From positions 1-64,000 of the forward strand of contig CALWBQ010000025.1 in assembly GCA_944376125.1 (NCBI GenBank): a DNA stretch of 64,000 nucleotides, written 5' to 3'. The DNA is from an uncultured Lachnospiraceae bacterium. Lineage in GTDB: Bacteria > Bacillota > Clostridia > Lachnospirales > Lachnospiraceae. Positions within the stretch are counted from its first letter, which is position 1; each line of letters opens with the position of its first letter. Below, piece after piece: positions 34,364-43,743 of the stretch. The notes under the pieces are model-generated. The model saw nothing but the letters and a program-made list of their open reading frames with translations, ran no database searches and was not told where the DNA came from. Position numbers and translations under genes: made by a program.

Positions 34364-35866
34364 ATGGCACTACTGCAAGCAACCACACAATCAGGGATTG
34401 TCCGGGGAATCCCCTGCGGCAATCCGATCTTTACCGTCTTTAAGGGAATCCCCTTTGCCGCGCCCCCTGTGGGAGAGCTCAGGTGGAAAGCTCCCCAGCC
34501 GCCCATCCCGTGGGAGGGCGTAAAACAGGCTGACCGTTTTGCCCCCGCCTGCCCCCAGGAGCCTTATGTGAACCGGGATGCCACGGAATATCCCCTTCTC
34601 CCTCTGGAGGAGAGCGAGGACTGCCTGTACCTGAATATCTGGACGCCTGCCCTGAAACCAGGGGAAAATCTCCCCGTTGCTGTCTTTATACACGGAGGCG
34701 GATATGAGGCAGGTTTCAGCTATCGGCCCTACTGTGACGGGGAAGGATTTGCAAAACGCGGTGTGATTCTCGTCACAGTTGCTTACCGGGTCAATGTCTT
34801 CGGCTTCCTGGCCCACTCGGAGCTGGAAGCGGAGGACCCGCATCAAAGCACTGGCAACTATGGCACTTTAGACATCATCGCCGCCATCCAATGGGCCAAA
34901 AAGAATATTTACTGTTTTGGAGGCGACCCGGACAATATCACTGTCTTTGGCCAGTCTGCCGGCGGTTTTGCCGCCCAGGACATGTGCGCCACACCGCTGC
35001 TGAAAGGGTGCTTTCAGCGGGTTATCTTTCAGAGCGGAGGTGGCCTGAGCAGAAATGGAGTCCTTGCAGCCCCTTACAAAGAAGAGGCGGAGGCATTGGG
35101 GGAAAAGTTCCTTACATTCTGCGGATTTTCCCATATCGAAGAAGCAAGAAAAGCCCCTTCCGGTTATCTGGTCTCCCGATATACTGCCTTTAAGAAAGCG
35201 ATTCAGGAACCCTATCCTTTTGTCCCCATTGTGGACGGATACGTACTGCCGGAAAAACCGGAAGACTATTTTCTCTCCGGAAAGCACGACGATATCGATA
35301 GCATGGTGGGCGTGACCTCTGATGAGCTGCGCATCTTCGGCGCCCCGGCTCCATCCTATGAGCAGATCCGGCAATCCGCTCAAAAGAGGTTCGGCGATCT
35401 CGCAGACCGGTACTGCCAGTGCATTCACGCTGACGACCCCCTGCTCTGCCAGCCGTATTTTGAGGATCCCCTGGGGGAAGATATGCTGGCGGCAGATTTT
35501 GCCTGGTGCATCAACCAGAACCGCCTTGGCCGCAAGCCCGCATACCAGTACTATTTTACCTATATCCCAACAGGAGCGGATAAGGCCCACCACTCTGCGG
35601 AACACCACTATGTATTTCAGACCCTTCTCCGCTCAAAAAGGCCGTACACCGGAAAGGATTTCGATCTATCCGTTGAACTGGCCGACTTTTGGACCAATTT
35701 CATCAAAACAGGAAATCCCAACGGCAGCGGTCCTGCAATCTGGACGCCGTACACGCCCGAATCTCCAAGGGGTCTGGATATAGGAGAGCAGAGAGTCATG
35801 CGGGAAATCCCCAAAAATCCCAATGTGGCATTTATGGCCGACTACTCTCTCCATAATCTGGCATAG
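34364..35866 (+). CDS. Type B carboxylesterase
   Basis: 500-residue esterase/lipase of the cholinesterase-like family. The nucleophile is Ser198 in GQSAGG. The oxyanion hole is in FIHGGGYEAG, the EDCLYLNIW signature lies near residue 86, and the histidine is probably in the HHSAEHHY segment. No signal peptide is seen, so it acts in the cytoplasm. The ATG follows CAGGAGGAGG. It is upstream of a LysR regulator in the same direction, and beyond that lies a convergent peptide ABC operon. Substrate unknown. Confidence 0.93.
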   Translation: MALLQATTQSGIVRGIPCGNPIFTVFKGIPFAAPPVGELRWKAPQPPIPWEGVKQADRFAPACPQEPYVNRDATEYPLLPLEESEDCLYLNIWTPALKPGENLPVAVFIHGGGYEAGFSYRPYCDGEGFAKRGVILVTVAYRVNVFGFLAHSELEAEDPHQSTGNYGTLDIIAAIQWAKKNIYCFGGDPDNITVFGQSAGGFAAQDMCATPLLKGCFQRVIFQSGGGLSRNGVLAAPYKEEAEALGEKFLTFCGFSHIEEARKAPSGYLVSRYTAFKKAIQEPYPFVPIVDGYVLPEKPEDYFLSGKHDDIDSMVGVTSDELRIFGAPAPSYEQIRQSAQKRFGDLADRYCQCIHADDPLLCQPYFEDPLGEDMLAADFAWCINQNRLGRKPAYQYYFTYIPTGADKAHHSAEHHYVFQTLLRSKRPYTGKDFDLSVELADFWTNFIKTGNPNGSGPAIWTPYTPESPRGLDIGEQRVMREIPKNPNVAFMADYSLHNLA

Positions 35867-35887
35867 CCCCTCCCCTCCTGTCTCGTC

Positions 35888-35916
35888 TTGATTGACATAC
35901 TTCCTTATGTTATAAT
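35888..35916 (+). promoter_or_regulatory. Predicted promoter of the LysR gene
   Basis: -35 TTGATT (35888-35893) and -10 TATAAT (35911-35916) with a 17-bp spacer. A very short leader then leads to the GGAGGG site and ATG at 35938. Confidence 0.6.
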
Positions 35917-35937
35917 GGCTGGCAGGAGGGATTTTTT

Positions 35938-36870
35938 ATGCCGTACAGACCGAATTTAGATTACTTTCTTGCCATAACTGCCCATATGAATATTACAAAA
36001 GCGGCCCAGGAACTCCACATTTCCCAGCAAAGCCTGAGCACCTATCTGAAGCGCCTCGAAGATTTCTACCACGTCCTTTTATTCTACCGGCGCCCAAAAT
36101 TGTCTCTTACCCCGGAAGGGCAGATTCTGAAGGAAACTGCTGAGCAGATCGAAGTCCTGTATTCCAATCTGGATGATCGTCTAAACCGCAGCCACGAAAA
36201 ACAGCGAAAGCTCCATCTGGGCTATAGTTCTCATGTTTCCGGCCAGCTTCTCGATTTTATTGCTTCTGTCATGCCCCGTTTCCACGAATTATACCCGGAT
36301 CTGAAGATTCAGACTACCATCGAGCCTTCTTCCACCCTGGAGTCCATGCTTCTGGCCGGTCAGCTGGATTTCTACATCACTCACCACTACCGCTCCCTGC
36401 CCAGCCTGCAGACAGTGTCTCTCATTCGGGGCCCTATGTACGCTGCGGTTTCCGCCTGTACCATTGAAAGTTTTTTCCCGGATTCATCCGCCGCCTGTGT
36501 TGCTTCCTGGAGACACGGGATCGAACTGAAAGAGTTCTCCTCGATCCCCTGGATCGCATTTCCCTCTCCATCCAAAGGCCGCAGGCAGATGGATCACTAC
36601 GCCGCCTCTAATCACTTTTCATGGAACATTATCTCCGAAAACAGCAATATGGAATTTAATATGAAGCTCTGCCTGTCAGGAATTGGTTTTACTCTGACAG
36701 ATTTTTCATTCGTAAAAAATTACGAAGGGCATACGCAGCTGTACTTTTTCCCCATCGCTGCGCCCTCTCTTGGCCTTCCGGTGCTGGCTGTCAGGCGCAG
36801 CAGTGATCCCTGTTTCTCCGAACAGTATAAAGAAGACCTGTGGAACACCATGATCTCTATGGGGGAATAA
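35938..36870 (+). CDS. LysR family transcriptional regulator
   Basis: 310-residue regulator. The N-terminal winged helix is YFLAITAHMNITKAAQELHISQQSLSTYLKRLE, and the C-terminal part is a periplasmic-binding-like effector domain. The usual LysR target is a divergent gene, but here the upstream gene (a carboxylesterase) runs in the same direction and the dipeptide ABC operon converges. Either could be its target. It ends at a strong shared terminator. Confidence 0.93.
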   Translation: MPYRPNLDYFLAITAHMNITKAAQELHISQQSLSTYLKRLEDFYHVLLFYRRPKLSLTPEGQILKETAEQIEVLYSNLDDRLNRSHEKQRKLHLGYSSHVSGQLLDFIASVMPRFHELYPDLKIQTTIEPSSTLESMLLAGQLDFYITHHYRSLPSLQTVSLIRGPMYAAVSACTIESFFPDSSAACVASWRHGIELKEFSSIPWIAFPSPSKGRRQMDHYAASNHFSWNIISENSNMEFNMKLCLSGIGFTLTDFSFVKNYEGHTQLYFFPIAAPSLGLPVLAVRRSSDPCFSEQYKEDLWNTMISMGE

Positions 36871-36878
36871 TCGAAAAA

Positions 36879-36904
36879 CGGGGATGCCGCTGTCAGCATC
36901 CCCG
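36879..36904. terminator. Bidirectional terminator between lysR and dppA-like gene
   Basis: CGGGGATGC (36879-36887) and GCATCCCCG (36896-36904) form a perfect 9-bp stem. A U-run follows on the plus strand (TTCTTTTTTATT) and a shorter one on the minus strand. Confidence 0.85.
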
Positions 36905-36916
36905 CGTTCTTTTTTA

Positions 36917-38506
36917 TTAATTCCAATTACTGTAATCCCATTCACCCGGGAAGAGGAAACGGCTTCCCTTCAGGGCGAAATCGCCGATTGTATTCTTAGC
37001 GGCGCAGATCTGCTCCAGATGCACCATAGGATAGATGGGAAGGGTCTCATTAAAGTAATCTAACAGTTCATCCGTAACCGCCTCGTCCCCATATGCCAGT
37101 GCTTCCTCCAGCAGTTCCTGGAAATGGTCATCAATCAATGTCATCCTCTTGCTGGTCTTATAGTTAAGCTGGAAATGGAAAATTCCCAGAACTGATCCGT
37201 AATTGGTCGCCCCGTTCAGGCTCATGTCCCAGCCGCCCTGGGGATCCAGAATCATGGTATTGTACACAGCCGCCTCATAGGAGGTGATGTTTACCTGAAT
37301 TCCGATCTGAGCGAGATTGGCCTGAATGATCTCCGCTGCGGCCACCCTGGTAGCATCCTCGTTGGTAATCAGAGAGAGCTCCAGACCTTCCTGGATTCCG
37401 GCTTCCTCCAGCAGCTGCCTCGCCTTGTCCAGATCCTGAGCATACAATATGCCGTCCTCTTTGTACTCATCCTTCCAGTCTGAAAATGCCTCTGAGCAGA
37501 TCGAGTATGCAGGCGTCGCATATCCGCCATAAGCCACCGCCGCGATGGACTCTGTGTCCACTGCATATGCGATAGCCTGACGCAGTTTCTGATTCTGGCA
37601 GGCAGAGTACTCACTGCAGTTAAAGTAGATGCTGTGTACCGTTGGGATCGTTTCCTCGATCACAGTAAAGTTTTCATCCCCTTTCAGCCGTTCCACATCT
37701 CCGCTTCCCACCTCGTATAAAACGTCCACTCCATTTGTCTCCAGCTCAATGGCCTTCTGGGCGGTTTCTGAAATCACTCTGAATGTAATTCTGTCGCAGT
37801 TCTGTTCGTTGTTATCAGGTCTCCAGTATCCGTCAAATTTTTCCACTTCAACTGTACTTCCAGGCGTCCATTCCACAAATTTGTATGGACCTGTCCCTAC
37901 CGGATTGTTCACCATGTGGTCGGGGTCCGACTCATAGGCGCTCTGTGAAGTGATAGGAATCCAGCACATATTTTCAACCGCCATGATGGACGGACTCTCC
38001 AATGCCAGGATAAACGTCGTGTCATCCACCACCTCTGTATTTTCTACATCGATTCCAGAAGTTATATTGGAATATGTGGCACTCTCAGCGGCCATCCCGA
38101 TCGACCAGACGACATCGGCAGCCGTCAGGGTATCTCCATTGTGAACCGTTATCCCCTCGTTGATCACAAAGCGGTAGTGGGTGTCGTCGATCTGCTCATA
38201 CTCTTTTGCCAGCAGGGGGACCAGCTCGCCTTCATAATTTCTCTCCAGCAGGCGCTGATAAATAACATACTTGACGTACTGGCTTTCATTGGTGTTTACT
38301 CCCCAGGGGGACAGGTCTCCCGGATCAGCCCCGATTTCTACCCGCACATTGATCTCTTCGCCGCCTGCCTCCGTCTCTTCGCCCTCTGTGTCTGCGGTGC
38401 CTGCCGCCTGCATCGTCGTCTCACTGGTCTCATTTCCGCCTGAACACCCGACAAGGCTTCCCGCCGCTATGGCTGCCGCCAAAAACAATACTAATCTTTT
38501 TTTCAT
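36917..38506 (-). CDS. Dipeptide/oligopeptide ABC transporter, binding lipoprotein
   Basis: About 529 residues, solute-binding protein family 5. It has a signal peptide MKKRLVLFLAAAIAAGS with lipobox VGCSGG, then an acidic linker, then the domain with DPGDLSPWG, TLTAADVVWSI and GTGPYKFVEWTPGS. The start is placed at the ATG 14 codons inside the longest frame. It is the last gene of the operon and should present peptides, opines or similar ligands to the DppB/DppC-type channel. Confidence 0.94.
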   Translation of the reverse strand: MKKRLVLFLAAAIAAGSLVGCSGGNETSETTMQAAGTADTEGEETEAGGEEINVRVEIGADPGDLSPWGVNTNESQYVKYVIYQRLLERNYEGELVPLLAKEYEQIDDTHYRFVINEGITVHNGDTLTAADVVWSIGMAAESATYSNITSGIDVENTEVVDDTTFILALESPSIMAVENMCWIPITSQSAYESDPDHMVNNPVGTGPYKFVEWTPGSTVEVEKFDGYWRPDNNEQNCDRITFRVISETAQKAIELETNGVDVLYEVGSGDVERLKGDENFTVIEETIPTVHSIYFNCSEYSACQNQKLRQAIAYAVDTESIAAVAYGGYATPAYSICSEAFSDWKDEYKEDGILYAQDLDKARQLLEEAGIQEGLELSLITNEDATRVAAAEIIQANLAQIGIQVNITSYEAAVYNTMILDPQGGWDMSLNGATNYGSVLGIFHFQLNYKTSKRMTLIDDHFQELLEEALAYGDEAVTDELLDYFNETLPIYPMVHLEQICAAKNTIGDFALKGSRFLFPGEWDYSNWN

Positions 38507-38520
38507 TCTCTCTTTTCCTT

Positions 38521-39471
38521 TCAATTTATTTCGGTAACCCGATTGCATGCCACAAAATGATTGTTTTCAATTTCCTGCAAATGCTGTTCCTGCCTGCACT
38601 GTTCCGTCGCATACATGCACCGCGATGCAAACCGGCATCCAGGCTTGGGATTGATGGGAGAGGTCACCTCCCCTTTCAGCAGAATCCGCTTCCTCTTCTG
38701 ATGGATATCCGGTATCGGAATTGCCGACAGAAGCGCCTTTGTATAGGGATGCAGCGGGCGCAGAAACAGCTCCTTGGCCGGACTTTTTTCTACCAGCTGC
38801 CCCAGATACATGACGCAGATCTCATCTGAAATATACCGGACCACAGACAGGTCGTGGGTAATAAAAATATAGCTCAGCTTTCTCTCCTCCTGGAGATCCT
38901 GCATCAAATTTAAAATCTGGGCCTGGATGGACACGTCCAGAGCGGAGACCGGTTCATCGCAGACCACAAATTCCGGATCCAGCGCCAGGGCCCTGGCGAT
39001 CCCTATTCTCTGACGCCGTCCTCCATCCAGTTCATGGGGGTAAGAGTGATACAGGCGCTCTGCCAGCCCAACTGTTTCCATCAGCTGTCCCGTCAGTTTT
39101 TCCATTTCATTTCGCGAAAACCGTTTCGATAAAATCAGCGGCTCCATGATCGTTTCGCTGACCGACATTCTAGGATTTAAGGAAGAAAAGGGATCCTGAA
39201 AGATGATCTGCATCTTCTCTCTCAGTTTTCCCAATTTCTTTCTGTCCACGTGGGTAACGTCCTCCCCCTTAAACAGGATCTTTCCTTCTGTGCTGTCCAG
39301 CAGATGAAGGATGGTGCGGCCCAATGTGGACTTTCCGCAGCCGGACTCCCCGACTACCCCCAGTGTAGTGCCCTTTTCCATGCGGAAGCTGACATTGTCT
39401 ACAGCGTGCAGGACTCCCCTGGAGGTGTAAAAATATTTTTTCAAATTCTCGACCTCTAAAATAGGTGTCAT
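38521..39471 (-). CDS. Oligopeptide ABC transporter, ATPase (DppF/OppF type)
   Basis: About 316 residues. Walker A is GESGCGKST, Walker B VVCDEPVSALD, and the C-terminal Cys-rich motif GCRFASRCMYATEQC fits an Fe-S or Zn-binding tail of this family. The signature loop reads LDGGRRQR, where the common form is FSGGQRQR. The start is the ATG that overlaps the stop of the preceding ATPase gene (ATGA), 28 codons inside the longest frame. Confidence 0.93.
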   Translation of the reverse strand: MTPILEVENLKKYFYTSRGVLHAVDNVSFRMEKGTTLGVVGESGCGKSTLGRTILHLLDSTEGKILFKGEDVTHVDRKKLGKLREKMQIIFQDPFSSLNPRMSVSETIMEPLILSKRFSRNEMEKLTGQLMETVGLAERLYHSYPHELDGGRRQRIGIARALALDPEFVVCDEPVSALDVSIQAQILNLMQDLQEERKLSYIFITHDLSVVRYISDEICVMYLGQLVEKSPAKELFLRPLHPYTKALLSAIPIPDIHQKRKRILLKGEVTSPINPKPGCRFASRCMYATEQCRQEQHLQEIENNHFVACNRVTEIN

Positions 39472-40469
39472 TTGTCCCCCTCCTTCTGAGCCCTGAAGCA
39501 TCGTATATAGTGGCCCTCTCTCACCTCTGTCAAACCCGTCTTTTCCTTTCTGCACTGCTCAGTAGCGTAAGGGCATCTAGGCGAAAAATTACATCCGATC
39601 GGCAGATCTGCCGGATTGGGGAGCATTCCCCCGATAGGTTTCAGCCGTTTTTCCTCCCCTGTGAGGCTGGGAAGGGACTGGAAAAGCCCCAGCGTATAGG
39701 GGTGGGCGCCAAAGTCAAAAATATCTTCTCTGCTCCCCATCTCCACAATCTCCCCCGCATACACCACCGCGACCTTATCGCAAACCTCCGCTACCACTCC
39801 CAGGTCATGGGTGATTAAGATCATAGAAGTGCCGAATCGATTTTTTAAATCTCCCATCAGTTCCAGCACCTGCGCCTGGATGGTGACATCCAGAGCAGTG
39901 GTGGGTTCATCGGCCAGCAGCAGTTCCGGGTTGCAGGCCAACGCCATCGCTATAATAACCCGCTGCTTCATTCCCCCGGAAAACTGGTGGGGGTATTCGT
40001 CGTACCGCTCAGCCGGGATTCCCACCAGCTCCAGCATCTCCATAGCCTTTCTGGCCGCTTCTTTTCTCTTTACCTTCTCATGGTTCCGTATGGCCTCCGC
40101 GATCTGGTTCCCTACTGAAAATATGGGATTGAGTGCCGTCATAGGATCCTGAAAAATCATCGAGATCTTTCTGCCCCTGACCTTTCTCATACTCGCCTCC
40201 GGGAGCTCCAGTAAGTTCTGGCCGTCAAACACAATCTTTCCCGCCGTTATCTTTGCCGGAGGATCCGGCAGAATTCTGATGATGGATTTTGCGATTGTCG
40301 TCTTTCCGGCTCCAGTCTCGCCTACTAATCCCAGAGTCTCACCCTTATTCAGAGAGAAGGACACGCCATTCACCGCATGTATGACCTCTTTGTCCGAAGT
40401 ATACTCCACCACCAGGTTTTCTACTTCCAAGATGCGCTCTTCCTCTTTCGTCGTTTTCCATGCATCCAT
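39468..40469 (-). CDS. Oligopeptide ABC transporter, ATPase (DppD/OppD type)
   Basis: 333-residue ATPase. Walker A is GETGAGKTT, the signature FSGGMKQR, Walker B LLADEPTTALD, and the C-terminal tail is GCNFSPRCPYATEQC. It overlaps the DppF-type gene by 4 bp and follows the permease by 17 bp. Confidence 0.94.
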   Translation of the reverse strand: MDAWKTTKEEERILEVENLVVEYTSDKEVIHAVNGVSFSLNKGETLGLVGETGAGKTTIAKSIIRILPDPPAKITAGKIVFDGQNLLELPEASMRKVRGRKISMIFQDPMTALNPIFSVGNQIAEAIRNHEKVKRKEAARKAMEMLELVGIPAERYDEYPHQFSGGMKQRVIIAMALACNPELLLADEPTTALDVTIQAQVLELMGDLKNRFGTSMILITHDLGVVAEVCDKVAVVYAGEIVEMGSREDIFDFGAHPYTLGLFQSLPSLTGEEKRLKPIGGMLPNPADLPIGCNFSPRCPYATEQCRKEKTGLTEVREGHYIRCFRAQKEGDK

Positions 40470-40485
40470 TTCTATTCCCTCCTGG

Positions 40486-41361
40486 TCAATTTTTCAGCCG
40501 CGGATCCAGAGCGTCCCTTAAACCGTCACCCAGCATATTCAGTGATAATATCGTCAGCATAATTGTAATTCCCGGGAAGAGAACCACATGCCAGTAGTCC
40601 CGGATATAATTTCTCCCGGCGGAAAGCATGGCTCCCCATTCCGGCTCAGGCGGCTGTACTCCCAGTCCAAGGAAGCTGAGCGCTGCCGCCCCAAGGATTC
40701 CGCTGGCCACGCCCATAGTGGCTTGAACCAGCATCGGCGATATCGCATTGGGCAGAACGTGTTTCCAGATAATCCGAAAATCGCTGGCGTTTATGGACCT
40801 GGCTGCCTCCACATATTCCATCTCCCGCACATTCAGGAAAGAAGCCCTTGTCATCCTGGCATAGGCGGGCATTGTGCTGACGCTCAGCGCTATAATGCAA
40901 TTTGTAAAACCGGGTCCCAAGCTGGCCGCGATGGCAATGGACATAAGCAGTGAGGGAACCGACTGGAAAACATCCAGCACCCTCATAATGATCGTATCTG
41001 CCCTGCCCCCGTAATATCCAGCGATGGATCCAAGAGTGATCCCACCCAGGGCTGCAACTCCAGCGGAAATAAAACCGATTCTCAAAGAATACCGCCCTCC
41101 GTACATAATGCGGCTGAATATGTCACGGCCCAGGTTGTCCGTCCCGAACCAGTGCTCTTTTGAAGGCATGGAAAATACATGTTCAAGATCCTGTGCATCG
41201 TAAGAATAAGGAGCAATCCATGGGGACAGGAGCGCAACTGCTACCATAACCAGTATGAAAGCAAGTCCCGCCATGGCCATCTTGTTTTTCGCCAGCCTTC
41301 TGAGTGTAATCAGGAGCATGCTGTCTTTTTTGGTCTTCACCGCTGTCTTCTTTGCCTCCAT
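40486..41361 (-). CDS. Oligopeptide ABC transporter, permease (DppC type)
   Basis: 291-residue permease with a long N-terminal segment before the first membrane helix, as in OppC/DppC. The FGTDNLGRDIFSRIMYGGRYSL and DPRLKN motifs are typical of the family. It lies 3 bp from the DppB-type gene. Confidence 0.94.
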   Translation of the reverse strand: MEAKKTAVKTKKDSMLLITLRRLAKNKMAMAGLAFILVMVAVALLSPWIAPYSYDAQDLEHVFSMPSKEHWFGTDNLGRDIFSRIMYGGRYSLRIGFISAGVAALGGITLGSIAGYYGGRADTIIMRVLDVFQSVPSLLMSIAIAASLGPGFTNCIIALSVSTMPAYARMTRASFLNVREMEYVEAARSINASDFRIIWKHVLPNAISPMLVQATMGVASGILGAAALSFLGLGVQPPEPEWGAMLSAGRNYIRDYWHVVLFPGITIMLTILSLNMLGDGLRDALDPRLKN

Positions 41362-41363
41362 AG

Positions 41364-42311
41364 CTATCCCTTCCTCCTCTTTCTCTGATACTGTGCCTTT
41401 ATCCGGGGATCGGCAAATGCATACATGATATCTACCAGCAGCATTACCAGACCAAATACGATAGAGACAAAAAGGACGCTTCCCTGCACAGCCGGATAGT
41501 CTCTGCTTTTAATTCCAGATACCATGTAGCTTCCCAGACCGGGGATTGAAAACACGGACTCTACTACGATGGCGCCTCCCAGCTGCACGCCCAGCATATT
41601 TCCCACCTGGGTGATAATAGGGATCAGGGCATTGCGGAGAGCATGCACGTAGATCACCGTGCTTTCCTTTAACCCTTTCGCCCTCGCTGTGACAATGTAA
41701 TCCTGGCGTATGACTTCCAGCATACTGGATCTGGTCTGGCGGGCAATTCCGCCGGCACCGCCCAGGCCGATGGACAGACACGGCATGATCAGATACTCTA
41801 TCCCGCCGAAGCCGCTGGCCGGAAGCCACCCCAATTTTAGGGCAAACAGCAGGGACAGCATCAATCCAACCCAGAAATGCGGCATCGATACGCCCAAAAG
41901 AGCAACCACCATGGACGCATTGTCTTTCCAGGTGTATTGGTTTACTGCAGCCATGATGCCCAGTGGAATGCCGATCACAACAGCAAATACAACGCTGAGG
42001 ATTGCTACCTCAAATGTCTTTGGAAACCTTGAAAGAATCTCGCTGGACACGCTTCGATTGTTAACGTAAGATGTTCCCAGATCAAAATCTATGAATACCT
42101 GCTTAACATAAGTAAAAAAGCGAACTAAAAACGGATCATCCAAGCCCAGTTCTGCTCTGAGTGCGAGTACTTCCGCGTCTGTAGCATCCGCCCCCAGAAT
42201 CATGCGTGCCGGGTCGCCTGGTGTGAAATATAAAATTGTAAAGATCAGGAACGTAACCCCAAGCACCACAAAAACCATGGCGAAAATTCTCTTTAATATA
42301 TAGCGTCCCAT
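41364..42311 (-). CDS. Oligopeptide ABC transporter, permease (DppB type)
   Basis: About 315-residue permease with six membrane helices. MGRYILKRIFAMVFVVLGVTFLIF and ARTRSSMLEVIRQDYIVTARAKGL-like text (here RQTRSSMLEV) are typical of DppB. I take the ATG 8 nt after TGAGGAG as start; an upstream GTG is in frame but closer to the ribosome site. It is the first transporter gene after the amidohydrolase. Confidence 0.93.
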   Translation of the reverse strand: MGRYILKRIFAMVFVVLGVTFLIFTILYFTPGDPARMILGADATDAEVLALRAELGLDDPFLVRFFTYVKQVFIDFDLGTSYVNNRSVSSEILSRFPKTFEVAILSVVFAVVIGIPLGIMAAVNQYTWKDNASMVVALLGVSMPHFWVGLMLSLLFALKLGWLPASGFGGIEYLIMPCLSIGLGGAGGIARQTRSSMLEVIRQDYIVTARAKGLKESTVIYVHALRNALIPIITQVGNMLGVQLGGAIVVESVFSIPGLGSYMVSGIKSRDYPAVQGSVLFVSIVFGLVMLLVDIMYAFADPRIKAQYQRKRRKG

Positions 42312-42352
42312 AGACAACACTCCTCATTATTTATGTCAGTACATAATTCAGA

Positions 42353-43189
42353 TTATTCTAATCCCAATAGCCCTGCTGCGTTTCCCCCCATTACTTTCTC
42401 CAAAATATCCTCTCGGTACCCGGCCTCTTTTTCATAAAATTGAACCGCCTCTACCACCGGAATAATCGGATATGCCGATCCAAAAAGAATCTTATCCGGA
42501 ATCAGGGTATTGGCGGCAACTGTGAATTCACTTGATCCGGGGGAATTGGTGCCATATACGTCCGGGAGCAGGTAGATATTTTTCCTGCGAAATGCCATTC
42601 CGATTAATTCCATCACCCAAGGCCACCCTGCATGGGAAAGAACAATATTCAATTTGGGAAACTGTACCGCCACCCTATCCAACTTTGACACGTATTTGCT
42701 ATCCATTTCTGGAACTGTATGGCCGCTGTATGTTATCATTAACGGCAGTCCCAACTCCTGCATTTTCTCATAAAATGGGAATGCAATCTCATCATCAAAG
42801 TCGAAGGTCTTTCCATTAATCGCCACTCCTGGTTCCATTGAGAACCCCTTAACATGCTCCTTCTTTGCCAGTTCTTCTAATCCATTCAGCGCCTCTTCCC
42901 CTTCCATCGGGTTGACAAACGGGAACACTGCAAATCGGCCTTTATAGGTCTCAGCAATCTCAAGCAACTCTTCGTTCTTTGTGCCCATGGCTCCTCTGCC
43001 TGGTATGACAGCCAGGTCAACCCCCGCTTTATCCAGTTCCTGAATAAAAAGATCCATGTCACATTGGATAACCGACGGCGGGCTGGTAAAACCATATTTA
43101 TTAGCAAAGTCTTCCCTAGCATCCAAGTTCTGAAACATCTTTTTTGCATACACCCCATACGGCGGCCTTACCCTAAAATCGATAATCAT
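42353..43189 (-). CDS. Amidohydrolase-like protein lacking usual metal ligands
   Basis: 278-residue TIM-barrel protein that resembles the PF04909 amidohydrolase-2 family. It starts MIIDFRVRPPYG, where most members have D-x-H-x-H, so both N-terminal histidines are replaced. The late aspartate of the usual FGTDYP motif is also changed (FGSAYP), while SHAGWPW and TYSGH keep single histidines. It may be a metal-free lyase/hydrolase or a binding protein. It heads the peptide-type ABC operon, 42 bp upstream of the DppB-type gene, which suggests it acts on an imported compound. Confidence 0.8.
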   Translation of the reverse strand: MIIDFRVRPPYGVYAKKMFQNLDAREDFANKYGFTSPPSVIQCDMDLFIQELDKAGVDLAVIPGRGAMGTKNEELLEIAETYKGRFAVFPFVNPMEGEEALNGLEELAKKEHVKGFSMEPGVAINGKTFDFDDEIAFPFYEKMQELGLPLMITYSGHTVPEMDSKYVSKLDRVAVQFPKLNIVLSHAGWPWVMELIGMAFRRKNIYLLPDVYGTNSPGSSEFTVAANTLIPDKILFGSAYPIIPVVEAVQFYEKEAGYREDILEKVMGGNAAGLLGLE

Positions 43190-43219
43190 TTCTCTACTCT
43201 CCTTTATTATTTTTTATGC

Positions 43220-43233
43220 AATATGGCCATATT
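43220..43233. promoter_or_regulatory. 14-bp palindrome before the amidohydrolase operon
   Basis: AATATGGCCATATT is a perfect palindrome 31-44 bp upstream of the first ATG of the operon. It could be the binding site of an operon regulator. Confidence 0.35.
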
Positions 43234-43414
43234 TTTAAAATTATTTGGTTATCCATTAGATAAATTGTAGCATTCTGTATTTTGTTTTACCAACACTTTT
43301 TCTATTACCCTTCTCCACAGTCTCCAATCTGTGGCAATTTTCCTATTCTCACTTAGAAAGTGCATACCAAAGATTACAAAATATTTAAAGAAATGTTTTT
43401 ATGGATCAAATAAG

Positions 43415-43470
43415 GGAGATTTTCTCTCCCCTCTCACACTACCGTACATCGGACTGTCTAACAATTAGTA
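43415..43470 (-). other. Possible group II intron tail remnant
   Basis: Read on the minus strand, this stretch gives GTCCGATGTACGGTAGTGTGAGAGG, then a GGGAGA-loop-TCTCCC hairpin. It is like the domain V/VI end of bacterial group II introns. No reverse transcriptase or other intron domain is visible nearby, so it would be a fragment. The surrounding bases from about 43260 to 43690 show nothing else I can assign. Confidence 0.3.
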
Positions 43471-43693
43471 TTCATGGTATAATAGGTTACGAGATTTAGT
43501 ATTTTTTGAAAACACATCAAAAAATGGAAGGACACTCCAACGATGAAAGTACGAAAATATCCTTACTGATGTTTATAAATTAACATTGGAAAACAAGGAC
43601 ATTTATAGATAGAGACAAGACCGTTTCAAGTTGGATCTGTTGACAAACTCACTTTTTCAGTGTTTATTTCTGCATGTTTTTTGAAATACAAAT

Positions 43694-43742
43694 AAAACGG
43701 CTGGTAAATTCGGTTATTCAAACCGCTTTTACCAGCCGTTTT
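43694..43742 (-). terminator. Terminator-like hairpin at the transposase remnant
   Basis: AAAACGGCTGGTAAA (43694-43708) and TTTACCAGCCGTTTT (43728-43742) make a perfect 15-bp stem. It lies directly after the decayed transposase on the minus strand. Confidence 0.65.
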
Positions 43743-43743
43743 A

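Noticed and set aside
35892..35897. TTGACA as the -35 of the LysR gene
   Set aside because: Its spacing to TATAAT is only 13 bp; TTGATT at 35888 gives 17 bp and was preferred.
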